Assembly: GCF_021246445.1 (NCBI RefSeq) | Contig: NZ_JAJQXW010000002.1 | Coordinates: 496,001 to 560,000, forward strand | Direction: 5' to 3' | DNA length: 64,000 nucleotides | Source of the DNA: Rhabdothermincola salaria | Lineage (GTDB): Bacteria > Actinomycetota > Acidimicrobiia > Acidimicrobiales > Acidimicrobilacustridaceae | Part shown: positions 18,380-27,234 of the stretch, piece after piece | Position numbering within the stretch: the first letter of the stretch is position 1 | How the letters are laid out: every line of letters starts with the position of its first letter | Program-made: the position numbers and the translations under genes | Notes under the pieces: model-generated | Seen by the model: the letters and a program-made list of their open reading frames with translations, nothing else | The model's database searches: none | What the model was told of the DNA's origin: nothing

Positions 18380-20794
18380 GTGGGCGACACCACCAAGGGC
18401 ACGACCTGGCCATCGGGAGCGGCGGCGCCGCTCGGGCATCTGCGGGTCGTCGAGGGGGCGCTCGGCATCGCCGGCGGCTACGCCGGGAAGCTGTTCGCCG
18501 ATGCCGGGGCCGAGGTGATCAAGGTGGAGCCCGAGGGCGGCGACCCGCTGCGGCGGTGGTCGGCCACGGGCGCCGAGCTGGGGAGCGCCGACGGCGCCCT
18601 GTTCCAGCACCTGGCGGCCGGCAAGCGGTCGGTCGTGGGCGCTGTCGGCGACCCCGGGGTGGAGGACCTGTTGGCCTCGGCCGACCTCTTCATCGATGGT
18701 GGCGAGGTCGACGTCGAGGCCGTGCGGTCCCGCCACCCGCACCTCGTCGTGCTCACCGTGACGCCCTACGGCCGCACCGGCCCCTATGCATCGCGCCCGG
18801 CCACCGAGTTCACGGTGCAGGCCGAGTGCGGGTCGCTGGCGGCGCGGGGCGCCCCCGAGCGACCCCCCGTCCAGGCCGGGGGCCGCATCGCCGAGTGGGC
18901 GGGCGGGCTCTACGGCGCGCCGGCCGCCCTCGCCGCGATCGGGGAGGCCCGCCGCACCGGGGAGGGCGCGGTGATCGACGCCTCCTGGGTGGAGGCCATG
19001 ACCCTTTCCACCAACCTGTTCGCCGATCCCATGTTCTCGATCATGGGCATGGTCCCGCCCATGGTCCCCCGCAACGTGGAGACGCCGTCCATCCACCCCA
19101 CGGCCGACGGGTGGGTGGGGTTCAACACCAACGGACCCAACCACGCCGAGGCCTTCCTCCGCCTCATCGAGCGCCCCGAGCTCATCGACGACGGTTTCGT
19201 GAACGCCGCCCAGCGCATGGCCGACCGGGCGACCTTCGAGAGCTGGGTCAACGAGTGGACCTCGGTGCGCACCACGGCCGAGGTGCTCGATGCCGCCGCC
19301 GCCCTCCGGGTGCCTGCGGCGCGGGTGAACGACGCCCGCACGATCCTCGACGAGGAGCAGCTCGTCGCTCGTGACTTCTTCCGCCCCTCGGCGAACGGCG
19401 ACTTCCGGGCGCCGAGCCCCCACTACCTGTTCGACGGCGAACGACCGCCCACCGGTCGACCGGTTCCGGGCGTGGGAGCCGACGACGGAGCCGTGGCCGA
19501 CCGGGACCGACCGGAGCCGACCGAGCCCGACGGCCCGGCGCGGCTCCCCCTCGAGGGCCTCAAGGTCCTCGACGTCACCTTCTGGTGGGCCGGTCCCTCG
19601 AACACCCAGCTGCTCGGCGCCCTCGGGGCCGACGTCGTGCACGTCGAGTCGATCGCCCACCCCGATCCGATGCGCTACGCCGCCGCGGTGATGTTCCTCG
19701 ACCGCGAGCGGTGGTGGGAGCTCAGCTCGTTCTACCTCACCATCAACACCGACAAGCGGGGCATCACCCTCGATCTCGGCGACCCGGAGGGCGTGGCCCT
19801 GGCCGAGCGCCTCATCGAGTGGGCCGATGTGGTGGTCGAGAACTACACGCCGCGCGTCATGCCCAAGTTCGGCCTCGGGTGGGACGTGGTCCACGCGCTG
19901 AACCCCCGGGCGATCATGGTGCGGATGCCGGCCTTCGGTCTCGACGGCCCCTGGGCCGAACGTCTGGGCTTCGCCCAGAACATGGAGCAGATGTCGGGCA
20001 TGGCCACTGTCACCGGTCATCCCGACGCCGAGCCTCTCGTCCCGCGCGGGCCGTGCGATCCGCTCGGTGGGGCCCATGCCGCCTTCGCCACCCTGGCTGC
20101 GCTCGCTCGCCGGGAGCAGACCGGGGAGGGCCTGCTGGTCGAGGTGCCGCTGATCGAAGGGGCGCTCAACCTCACCGCCGAACAGGTCGTCGAGTACACC
20201 AGCAACGGAGGTCTGCTCGGTCGGGAGGGCAACCGGTCGCCGCACTGCGCCCCACAGGGCATCTACCCCGGTGCCGACCACGGCCGGTCCGACACTCCCG
20301 GCGGCGAGGACTGGGTGGCGGTGTCCGTCGCCACCGACGAGCAGTGGTCGACCCTGTGCCGTCTGATCGGTCGCGACGACTGGGCGACCGACGCAGCGTT
20401 GGCCACGCTCGCCGGCCGGCGGGCCCGCCACGACGAGCTCGACGAAGGCCTCCGGGCGTGGATCGAGACCCGCCCCTCGGCGGTGGCGGTCGACGAGTTG
20501 GTGGCGGCGGGCGTGCCCGCGGCCACCCTGGCCGACCCGCGATCGGTGCACACCCACCCCCACCTGGTCGACCGGGGCTTCATCGAGACCGTCCCCCACG
20601 TCACCCAGGGCAGCCTCGAGCTCTTCTCCATGCCGTTTCGCATGTCCGGGGTCGGCCACTGGATCACCCGGCCGGCACCGACCATGGGGGAGCACAACTC
20701 CGAGATCCTCGGCGGCCTCCTGGGCCTCGACGACGCCGAGCTGGGCCGTCTCACCGAGGCCGGGGTCATCGGCGACCGGCCGGCGGGCACCTGA
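18380..20794 (+). CDS. Tandem-domain CaiB/BaiF family III CoA-transferase
   Basis: An 804-residue protein made of two family III CoA-transferase domains (~1-370 and ~395-804). Each starts with the typical LRVVEGALGIAGGYAGKLFA / LKVLDVTFWWAGPSNTQLLG strand-helix and a later GADVV...ES segment. Such enzymes move CoA between carboxylic acids through an Asp-bound anhydride. The Asp of the G-x-G-x-x-x-D motif is present in half 1 (GEGAVIDASWVEA), while half 2 has Glu (GEGLLVEVPLIEG), so half 2 may be non-catalytic. GTG 18380 has a GAAGGGGG ribosome site and is preferred over an in-frame upstream ATG at 18329 with none. Donor and acceptor acids are unknown. Confidence 0.85.
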   Translation: MGDTTKGTTWPSGAAAPLGHLRVVEGALGIAGGYAGKLFADAGAEVIKVEPEGGDPLRRWSATGAELGSADGALFQHLAAGKRSVVGAVGDPGVEDLLASADLFIDGGEVDVEAVRSRHPHLVVLTVTPYGRTGPYASRPATEFTVQAECGSLAARGAPERPPVQAGGRIAEWAGGLYGAPAALAAIGEARRTGEGAVIDASWVEAMTLSTNLFADPMFSIMGMVPPMVPRNVETPSIHPTADGWVGFNTNGPNHAEAFLRLIERPELIDDGFVNAAQRMADRATFESWVNEWTSVRTTAEVLDAAAALRVPAARVNDARTILDEEQLVARDFFRPSANGDFRAPSPHYLFDGERPPTGRPVPGVGADDGAVADRDRPEPTEPDGPARLPLEGLKVLDVTFWWAGPSNTQLLGALGADVVHVESIAHPDPMRYAAAVMFLDRERWWELSSFYLTINTDKRGITLDLGDPEGVALAERLIEWADVVVENYTPRVMPKFGLGWDVVHALNPRAIMVRMPAFGLDGPWAERLGFAQNMEQMSGMATVTGHPDAEPLVPRGPCDPLGGAHAAFATLAALARREQTGEGLLVEVPLIEGALNLTAEQVVEYTSNGGLLGREGNRSPHCAPQGIYPGADHGRSDTPGGEDWVAVSVATDEQWSTLCRLIGRDDWATDAALATLAGRRARHDELDEGLRAWIETRPSAVAVDELVAAGVPAATLADPRSVHTHPHLVDRGFIETVPHVTQGSLELFSMPFRMSGVGHWITRPAPTMGEHNSEILGGLLGLDDAELGRLTEAGVIGDRPAGT

Positions 20795-20882
20795 GCCGGC
20801 CCGGCCGTCGGTGTGCCCGACGTCATGGGGTTAGGTCCCGGCCTCCGGGAAGGGTCGGCGGGACCGTGGGGTTGCAGGACCC

Positions 20883-21161
20883 ATGAGCGAGACCAACCCT
20901 GCCGCGCCCGAGTTCACCGTCTACTGGCGCCCCGGCTGCGGGTTCTGCTCCCGGCTCTTCCGCCAGCTCCAGACGCGCGACCTCGACCCGGTGGTGCGCA
21001 ACATCTGGGACGACGACGAGGCCCGTCGCTTCCTGAACGACCGCATCGGTTCCGAGACCGTGCCCACCGTGGTGGTGGGTGGCTCGGTGCTGGTCAACCC
21101 CGACATCGGCGAGGTGCTCGACGCCCTCGCCGGGGTGAACCCCACCGCGGCCGGTCGGTGA
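20883..21161 (+). CDS. Mycoredoxin / glutaredoxin-like thioredoxin-fold protein
   Basis: A 92-residue protein with a glutaredoxin fold and a CGFC active site (Cys19-Cys22) in YWRPGCGFC, followed by TVPTVVVGG, the cis-Pro strand. Actinobacteria use such proteins (Mrx1) with mycothiol to reduce mixed disulphides; Mrx1 itself has CGYC. The length is normal. The ATG follows GCAGGACCC, a modest ribosome site. The stop lies only 4 bp from the stop of the oppositely oriented WS/DGAT gene. Cytoplasmic redox repair is the likely role, from family knowledge. Confidence 0.85.
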   Translation: MSETNPAAPEFTVYWRPGCGFCSRLFRQLQTRDLDPVVRNIWDDDEARRFLNDRIGSETVPTVVVGGSVLVNPDIGEVLDALAGVNPTAAGR

Positions 21162-21165
21162 CGGA

Positions 21166-22551
21166 TCAGCCCGTCGAGTCGAGCAGGGCCGCGAAAGCCG
21201 CCTCGATCCCGTCGACGAGCACGGCGGCGTCCGGGCAGGCGTCGGGGTCGACGGTGACGCCGACGTCGAGCTGGCCGTCGTAGGACAAGATGGCCACGCC
21301 CACGGTGGTGTTGGCCCCGAGCGGCACGTAGGGCTGGAACTCGAGCATCCGGGCGCCACGCAGGTAGAGCGGCGTGGGCGAGCCGCGCACGTTGGTGACG
21401 ACGAGGTTGACGACGGGCTGGCGGTTCACGGTCAGCTCGCTCAGCACGGTGACCAACGGCAGCGGGAGCCAATCAGCGGTGCCGAGCAGCGCCGCGAACA
21501 GCTCGACCTCATGGCCCTCCTTGTGGGCGTCCATGTCCGCCCGGACCTGGCGCAGGCACTCGAGGGGGTCGACGTGGGTGAGCGGGAGGGTGGCCAGCAC
21601 GCCGCTCACGCGGTTGCCCAGTCCGAGCATCTCGTCGGCGCCCCGGGTGGACACCGGGACCAGGGCCGTGAGGTGGTCGAGGCCGGCCAGCTCGCCCCGG
21701 CCGGCCAGCAGGGCTCGCAGGCCGCCGGTCACCGCGGTGAGGGCCACGTCGTTCACCGTCGTGCCCGTGGCGTGGGCGATGTGCTTGGCATCGGCCAGCG
21801 ACCAGCGCACCACCCGGTGGTCCCGCCGGGCACCGACTGCCGCGTTGAGCGAGCACCGGGGCGCAGGACGCCGGGTGCGCAACGTCTCGGCCGCAGTGCC
21901 CAGGAGAGCGGCGAGGGCGGCCGGGTCGCGCACCAGGTCGACGGTGCCCCGGGCGGCGTCGACCGGCAGGCGGGCGGCTCGGCGGAGCTCGTCGAGCAGC
22001 CGGTGGGCGGTGGCCGGGGCCGGGCTGGGTGCCCACGGGGCCGGCACGGCTGGGGGTGCTGCCGGGTCGCGGTCGAGCATGGTGATGAACGACTCCGAGC
22101 CGGAGACGCCGTCGACCAGCGCGTGGTGGGCCTTGTCGACGAGCGCCACCGAGCCGTCGGCCAGCCCGTCGACGAAGGTCAGCTCCCAGAGGGGACGATC
22201 GCGTGGCAACGGCTGGGCCTGCAGCGCCATGGCCAGGCGGTGGAGGTCGTCCTCGAGGCCGGGTGCCGGCACCCGGCGGGTGCGGACGTGTTCGGTGATG
22301 TCGAAGCCGTCGTCGTCGCACCAGCGGGGCAGTCCGAGCCCGCCGGCGGCAGGGCGGAGGCGTTGCCGGAAGCGGGGGATGGCCGCCAGGTGGGCCTCGA
22401 CCACCGCCCGGATGTCGTCGAGGCGCAACCGGCCGTCGTCGTCGAGGAGGGGGCCGCCCTCGAAGCGGGCCACGCCGCCGATGTGCAACGGCACCTCCGG
22501 CCGTTCGGCGGCGAGGAAGCTGGCGTCGAGGGCGCTGAGGTTGTCGGCCAC
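21166..22551 (-). CDS. Wax ester synthase / diacylglycerol acyltransferase (WS/DGAT family)
   Basis: A 461-residue acyltransferase beginning VADNLSALDASFLAAE, the usual WS/DGAT opening. The catalytic motif HHxxxDG is present (KAHHALVDGVSG), and the C-terminal half carries the second-domain motifs (NLVVTNVRGSPTPLYLRGA, and VGVAILSYDGQLDVGV). The family joins acyl-CoA to long-chain alcohols or diacylglycerol, forming wax esters or triacylglycerol at the membrane. I chose GTG 22551 because the frame's upstream extension to GTG 22665 (38 extra residues) has no family counterpart and 461 residues is the normal length; the ribosome site is poor, so the start is uncertain. It is divergent from the adenylation/acyltransferase fusion. 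Confidence 0.87.
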   Translation of the reverse strand: MADNLSALDASFLAAERPEVPLHIGGVARFEGGPLLDDDGRLRLDDIRAVVEAHLAAIPRFRQRLRPAAGGLGLPRWCDDDGFDITEHVRTRRVPAPGLEDDLHRLAMALQAQPLPRDRPLWELTFVDGLADGSVALVDKAHHALVDGVSGSESFITMLDRDPAAPPAVPAPWAPSPAPATAHRLLDELRRAARLPVDAARGTVDLVRDPAALAALLGTAAETLRTRRPAPRCSLNAAVGARRDHRVVRWSLADAKHIAHATGTTVNDVALTAVTGGLRALLAGRGELAGLDHLTALVPVSTRGADEMLGLGNRVSGVLATLPLTHVDPLECLRQVRADMDAHKEGHEVELFAALLGTADWLPLPLVTVLSELTVNRQPVVNLVVTNVRGSPTPLYLRGARMLEFQPYVPLGANTTVGVAILSYDGQLDVGVTVDPDACPDAAVLVDGIEAAFAALLDSTG

Positions 22552-22667
22552 CCCTCGATGCTGCGGCCATGTCACCGATGTCACAAGGGCCGAGGGTCCC
22601 GTTCTCACCCAGTGGGGCCCCGTCCGCCGCGATGTCAGGGGGAGCAAGGCCACCGTCGTCGCCACAC

Positions 22668-22697
22668 TTGGCGAAATTGGATAGGTCTACCTAACAT
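22668..22697 (+). promoter_or_regulatory. Promoter with dyad operator upstream of the adenylation/acyltransferase fusion
   Basis: TTGGCG (22668-22673), an 18-bp spacer and TAACAT (22692-22697) make a sigma-70-like promoter in an unusually AT-rich patch. The dyad TAGGT-CT-ACCTA (22682-22693) overlaps the -10. Because it sits between divergent genes, one regulator could govern both. Inferred from sequence only. Confidence 0.42.
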
Positions 22698-22747
22698 CTT
22701 TCCGTAGGCGCCCATGGGTCGGTGGTGCCAGGGAGACGACGGTTGCG

Positions 22748-25396
22748 GTGACACCCCCAGTGGCGACAGACGTGCGGACCCGGCGGCCGGTGCGTTTCGC
22801 CGCGTCCCTGGCCGATCACGGGAACCGCCCGGCCCTGTTCACCGCGGACGGGCCGGTTCGCTACGTGGAGCTCGCCGAGCGGGTGGCCGCGGTCGCGGAC
22901 GAGCTGGGAGCAGCGCGTCGCGTCGTCCTGGTGGAGGGCGGCAACCACCTCGGTGCCGTGGTCACCTACCTGGCCGCCCTGGCCGGTGGTCACCCGGTGC
23001 TGCTGGCGCCGCCGGACCGGGTCGAGCCGCTCGCGGCGGTGTGGGAGCCGGACGTGGGGGCCGTCGCCGCCGCGCAGTGGGCGCCGACCGAGCGTGCGGG
23101 CGTCGAGCACCAGCTGCACCCGGACCTGGCGCTGCTGCTCACCACCTCCGGGTCCACCGGCTCCCCGAAGCTGGTCCGCCTCAGCCACACCAACCTCGAG
23201 GCCAACGCCGCGTCGATCGCCCGGTACCTGCGCCTCGGGCCGGACGACCGGTCGATCACCTCGCTGCCGCTGCACTACTGCTACGGGCTCTCGGTCCTGC
23301 ACAGCCACCTCCTGGTCGGGGGCGCGGTGGCCCTCACCGACCTCTCCGTCACCGATCCGTGCTTCTGGGCCCAGGCCCGCGAGGCACGCGTGACCGGCCT
23401 GGCGGGGGTGCCCTACACGTTCGACATGCTCGACCGGGTGGGCTTCGCCGACATGGACCTCGGCCACCTGCGGTACCTCACCCAGGCGGGGGGCCGCATG
23501 AGCCCCGAGAAGGTGCGGGCCTACGCCGAGCTGGGCCGGCGCCGGGGGTTCGAGCTCTTCGTCATGTACGGCCAGACCGAGGCCACGGCCCGCATGGCCT
23601 ACCTGCCGCCCGAGCTGGCCACCACCGCACCCGACGCCATCGGTATCGCCGTCCCCGGCGGCTCGTTCCACCTCGAGCCCGGCGCCGAGGACCCAGCTGG
23701 GCCCAACGAGACGTCGGGGCCGGACGAGGCGTCGCCCAGCGGTGAGCTCGTCTACCGAGGCCCCAACGTCATGATGGGCTACGCCGAGACCCCGGCCGAC
23801 CTGGCCCGAGGCCCCGAGCTCGACGAGCTGCGCACCGGCGACCTGGCCCGGCTCGGCGACGACGGCCTCTATCGCATCACCGGGCGGGCCAGCCGCTTCC
23901 TGAAGCTCTTCGGGCTGCGCGTGGACCTCGATCGCGTCGAGCGGCTCCTGGCCGACGCCGGTCTGTCGGCGGTCTGCACCGGCGACGACGACGGGCTGGT
24001 GATCGCCCTCGAAGGTGGTTGCGAGGCCCAGGCCCGAGCAGCGGTCGCCACGGTCGTCACCGAGGTCGGCCTGCCCCGCTCGGCGGTCACGGCCTGGGTC
24101 GTCGACGAGCTCCCCCGCCTGGCGAACGGCAAGCCCGATCACGTCGGCATCCGGGCCCGGGCCGCCGCCCGACCGGCGGTCGAGCCCGAGCAATCGGCGG
24201 CCGGAACCGGTGCGACCTCGCCGTCGGCGGCCACCGCGGTGCGCGCCGTCCTCGCCGAGGCCCTCGACCTGCGCCCCGACGACATCGGCCCCGACGACAC
24301 GTTCGTCGCCCTCGGCGGCGACTCCCTCAGCTACGTGGAGGTGTCGGTCGCCCTCGAGGGCGCCCTCGGCCGTCTCCCCGAGGCGTGGCACCTCCTGCCG
24401 GTGGCCGAGCTCGAGGCCATCGGCGCGGGGGCCGAGCCGGCCACGGGGCCGCGCTGGTTCCACGCCATGGAGACCAACGTGGTGCTCCGGGCCCTGTCCA
24501 TCGCACTGGTCGTGGGCTCGCACGCCGGCAGCTACCTCGTGCTCGGCGGAGCCCACGTGCTGTTGGTGATCGCCGGGTTCAACTTCGCCCGCTTCCGCCT
24601 CCCGGCCGTCGAGGTGACCCATCCCACCCGCAAGGCCCTGGCCAGCATCGCCCGCATCGCGGTGCCCGTCGGGCTCTGGGCCGCGTTCCAGGTCACCTAT
24701 GCGGAGGCCTTCCGGCCGTCGAGGCTGTTCTTCGCCAACAACTACCTGGGCAGCGGGTTCTGGGTCTACTGGTACGTCGAGGTGCTCCTGCAGCTGCTCG
24801 TGGTGCTCACCTTGGTCTTCGCCTTCGCTCGGGTGCGGGCGCTCGAACGGCGTCACCCCGAGGCCTTCGCCTTCGGGGTGCTGGCGGCCGGCCTGGCGTT
24901 GCGGTTCGCCGTCGAGGCCACCTTCGACCGTCACGTCGAGGCGATGCACATGACCGACACCCTGGTGTGGTGCTTCGCGCTCGGATGGGCCGCCCAGCGG
25001 ACGTCCCGCCTGTGGTCTCGACTGGCCCTCAGCGCCATCGCCTGGTGGTCGATCAGCGGGTTCTTCTACGGCGTGGAGCACGACGCCGTGGTGCTGGTCG
25101 GGGTGCTCGCCCTCATCTGGGTGCCCCACCTGCCGGTCCTGCGGGGCCTCGACCGCCTCGTGGCTGCCGTGGCGGCTGCGTCGCTCTACATCTACCTGGT
25201 GCACTTCGCCGTGCTGCGCGAGCTGCGCGGCGACGTCGGGCCATGGGTGCTGACCGGGCTCGGCCTCGCCGCCGGCTGGGCGGCGTTCGTCGGTGCCGGA
25301 CGGGTCGAGGGCGCGCTCGTGGCGGCGTGGCGACGCCGGCCCCGGCGCCGCGACGGTCAGTCGGCGTCGACGTCGGTGACGGCCGCCGCGAACTGA
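22748..25396 (+). CDS. Adenylation - carrier - membrane acyltransferase-3 fusion
   Basis: An 882-residue three-part protein with a GTG start. Residues ~15-480 are an AMP-forming acyl/aminoacyl-activating domain: LTTSGSTGSPK (131-141), MYGQTEA, RTGDLARLGDDGLYRITGR and NGKPD with the C-terminal Lys. Residues ~490-560 are a phosphopantetheine carrier domain with LGGDSLSY (Ser526). From ~575 there are about ten hydrophobic segments starting VVGSHAGSYLVLGGAH...IAGFNFARF, the pattern of acyltransferase-3 membrane enzymes with the early His. The likely sequence is activation of an acid, loading on the carrier and transfer across or at the membrane. Acid and acceptor are unknown. The last 40 bp overlap, tail to tail, the end of the ABC exporter gene. 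Confidence 0.83.
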   Translation: MTPPVATDVRTRRPVRFAASLADHGNRPALFTADGPVRYVELAERVAAVADELGAARRVVLVEGGNHLGAVVTYLAALAGGHPVLLAPPDRVEPLAAVWEPDVGAVAAAQWAPTERAGVEHQLHPDLALLLTTSGSTGSPKLVRLSHTNLEANAASIARYLRLGPDDRSITSLPLHYCYGLSVLHSHLLVGGAVALTDLSVTDPCFWAQAREARVTGLAGVPYTFDMLDRVGFADMDLGHLRYLTQAGGRMSPEKVRAYAELGRRRGFELFVMYGQTEATARMAYLPPELATTAPDAIGIAVPGGSFHLEPGAEDPAGPNETSGPDEASPSGELVYRGPNVMMGYAETPADLARGPELDELRTGDLARLGDDGLYRITGRASRFLKLFGLRVDLDRVERLLADAGLSAVCTGDDDGLVIALEGGCEAQARAAVATVVTEVGLPRSAVTAWVVDELPRLANGKPDHVGIRARAAARPAVEPEQSAAGTGATSPSAATAVRAVLAEALDLRPDDIGPDDTFVALGGDSLSYVEVSVALEGALGRLPEAWHLLPVAELEAIGAGAEPATGPRWFHAMETNVVLRALSIALVVGSHAGSYLVLGGAHVLLVIAGFNFARFRLPAVEVTHPTRKALASIARIAVPVGLWAAFQVTYAEAFRPSRLFFANNYLGSGFWVYWYVEVLLQLLVVLTLVFAFARVRALERRHPEAFAFGVLAAGLALRFAVEATFDRHVEAMHMTDTLVWCFALGWAAQRTSRLWSRLALSAIAWWSISGFFYGVEHDAVVLVGVLALIWVPHLPVLRGLDRLVAAVAAASLYIYLVHFAVLRELRGDVGPWVLTGLGLAAGWAAFVGAGRVEGALVAAWRRRPRRRDGQSASTSVTAAAN

Positions 25397-27234
25397 GCCA
25401 TGAACAACGTGGCGTAGGCCCCCTCGCGGGCCAGCAGCTCGTCGTGGTCGCCCTGTTCGACGATGCGGCCGTCCTCCATGACCAAGATGGCATCGGCGTC
25501 GCGGATGGTGGACAGGCGATGGGCGATCACGAAGCTGGTGCGATCCGAGCGCAGGGCGGCCATGGCGTGCTGGATGAGGACCTCGGTGCGGGTGTCGACC
25601 GAGGAGGTGGCCTCGTCGAGGATGAGGATGGCGGGATCGGCCAGGAACGCCCGAGCGATGGTGATGAGCTGCTTCTCTCCCGCGCTCACGCTGCCGTGCT
25701 GGTCGTCGAGGATGGTGTCGTAGCCGTCGGGGAGCGAGCCGACGAAGCGATCGACGTAGGTGGCGCGGGCGGCTTCGAGCACCTGGTCGTCGGTGGCCGC
25801 CGGGTTGCCGTAGCGGATGTTCTCGCGGATGGTGCCGCCGAAGAGCCAGGTGTCCTGCAGGACCATCCCGAACTGCGAGCGCAGGTCGTGGCGGCGCATG
25901 CCGGCGATGTCGCGCCCGTCGACGGTGATGTGGCCCCCGTCGAGCTCGTAGAAGCGCATGAGCAGGTTGACCAAGGTGGTCTTGCCGGCGCCGGTGGGGC
26001 CGACGATGGCGATCGTCTGACCCGGCTCGGCCACCAGCGAGAGCTCGGTGATGAGGGGTGTGTCGGGCAGGTAGGAGAAGGACACGTCGTCGAACACCAC
26101 CCGGCCCCGCACCGGCCCGGCGAGCGGCTCAGCGGTGGCGTCGGAGCTCTGCTCCTCGGCGTCGAGCAGGTCGAAGACGCGCTCGGCCGACGCGATGCCC
26201 GACTGGAAGACGTTGAACATCGAGGCCACCTGGGTGAGCGGCATCGAGAACTGGCGGGAGTACTGGATGAAGGCCTGGATGCCGCCCAGGCTGAGCTGGC
26301 CCGACGCCACCTGCAGCCCGCCGAGGACGGCGACGATCACGAAGTTGAGGTTGCCGATCATGAACATGATCGGCTGGATGATCCCGGCCATGAACTGGGC
26401 GCTCCAGCTGGCCTGGTAGAGCTCGTCGTTGGTCTGGCGGAAGCGCTCCTCGACCTCCGGGGCCCGGCCGAAGGCCTTCACCACGGCGTGGCCGGTGATC
26501 GACTCCTCGACCTGGGCGTTGAGCGAGCCGGTGTGGCCCCACTGGCGCACGAAGCGCTTCTTCGAACGGGCGGCGATGAACTTCACGACGCCGATCGACA
26601 CCGGGATGGTGATGATGGCGACCAGCGACAGCAGTGGCGAGATGAGGACCATCATCGAGATCACGCCGACGAGCGTGAGGACGGCCACGACCATCTGGCT
26701 CAGCGTCTGCTGGAGGCTCTGGGCGATGTTGTCGATGTCGTTGGTGACGCGGCTCAAGAGATCGCCGCGCGGCGTGCGGTCGACGTAGGAGAGGGGGAGC
26801 CGGTCGAGCTTGTGCTCGACGTCGGTGCGCAGGTCGCGCATCGCACCCTGCACGACCCCGGCCAACAACCACGCCTGCAGGTAGTTCAGGCCCGATGCGC
26901 CGATGTAGAGACCCAGCGCCAGGCCCAGCCAGGCGTGCAACGCTCCCCAGTCGATGCCGCCATCGGGGTCGGTGACGCCGTCGACCAGCACGTTGGTGGC
27001 GGCGCCGAGGATGCGGGGCCCCACGACCTGCATGCCCACGGCCAGCACCGTGAGGGTGAAGATCACCATGAGAGGGGTGCGCTGGCGTCGGAGGCGGCCG
27101 AAGAGGCGTCGGGTGGCCGAGCCGAAGTCGCGGATCTCCTCCACGGGGACCCCCGCGCCCCGAGGGCGCGACAGCGGGGAGTTGTCGCCTGCGGTGGGCG
27201 GTGGGGCCTTCACGCCGGGCTCGTCGCCGCTCAT
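25357..27234 (-). CDS. ABC exporter half-transporter, subunit 2 of a heterodimer
   Basis: A 625-residue type-1 ABC exporter half: six-helix membrane domain (~50-350), then an ATPase domain with Walker A GPTGAGKTT, Walker B ILILDEATSSVD (catalytic Glu present) and switch His (IAHRLS). The signature motif is degenerate: VSAGEKQ instead of LSGGQ. The ATG overlaps the partner's stop by ATGA, so the two are co-translated. The partner has a degenerate Walker B, and both defects fall in the same composite ATP site, as known for heterodimeric exporters (TM287/288, BmrCD type). The N-terminal ~45 residues are hydrophilic and not conserved. Substrate (drug, lipid or peptide) is not evident; membrane location is certain. 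Confidence 0.92.
   Translation of the reverse strand: MSGDEPGVKAPPPTAGDNSPLSRPRGAGVPVEEIRDFGSATRRLFGRLRRQRTPLMVIFTLTVLAVGMQVVGPRILGAATNVLVDGVTDPDGGIDWGALHAWLGLALGLYIGASGLNYLQAWLLAGVVQGAMRDLRTDVEHKLDRLPLSYVDRTPRGDLLSRVTNDIDNIAQSLQQTLSQMVVAVLTLVGVISMMVLISPLLSLVAIITIPVSIGVVKFIAARSKKRFVRQWGHTGSLNAQVEESITGHAVVKAFGRAPEVEERFRQTNDELYQASWSAQFMAGIIQPIMFMIGNLNFVIVAVLGGLQVASGQLSLGGIQAFIQYSRQFSMPLTQVASMFNVFQSGIASAERVFDLLDAEEQSSDATAEPLAGPVRGRVVFDDVSFSYLPDTPLITELSLVAEPGQTIAIVGPTGAGKTTLVNLLMRFYELDGGHITVDGRDIAGMRRHDLRSQFGMVLQDTWLFGGTIRENIRYGNPAATDDQVLEAARATYVDRFVGSLPDGYDTILDDQHGSVSAGEKQLITIARAFLADPAILILDEATSSVDTRTEVLIQHAMAALRSDRTSFVIAHRLSTIRDADAILVMEDGRIVEQGDHDELLAREGAYATLFMAQFAAAVTDVDAD

Noticed and set aside
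18478-20695. Long minus-strand frame inside the CoA-transferase gene
   Set aside because: Shadow of a well-recognised gene; no motif in the antisense product.
22552-22665. Longer WS/DGAT start at GTG 22665
   Set aside because: It adds 38 residues without family counterpart; the product from 22551 has the normal length and N-terminus.
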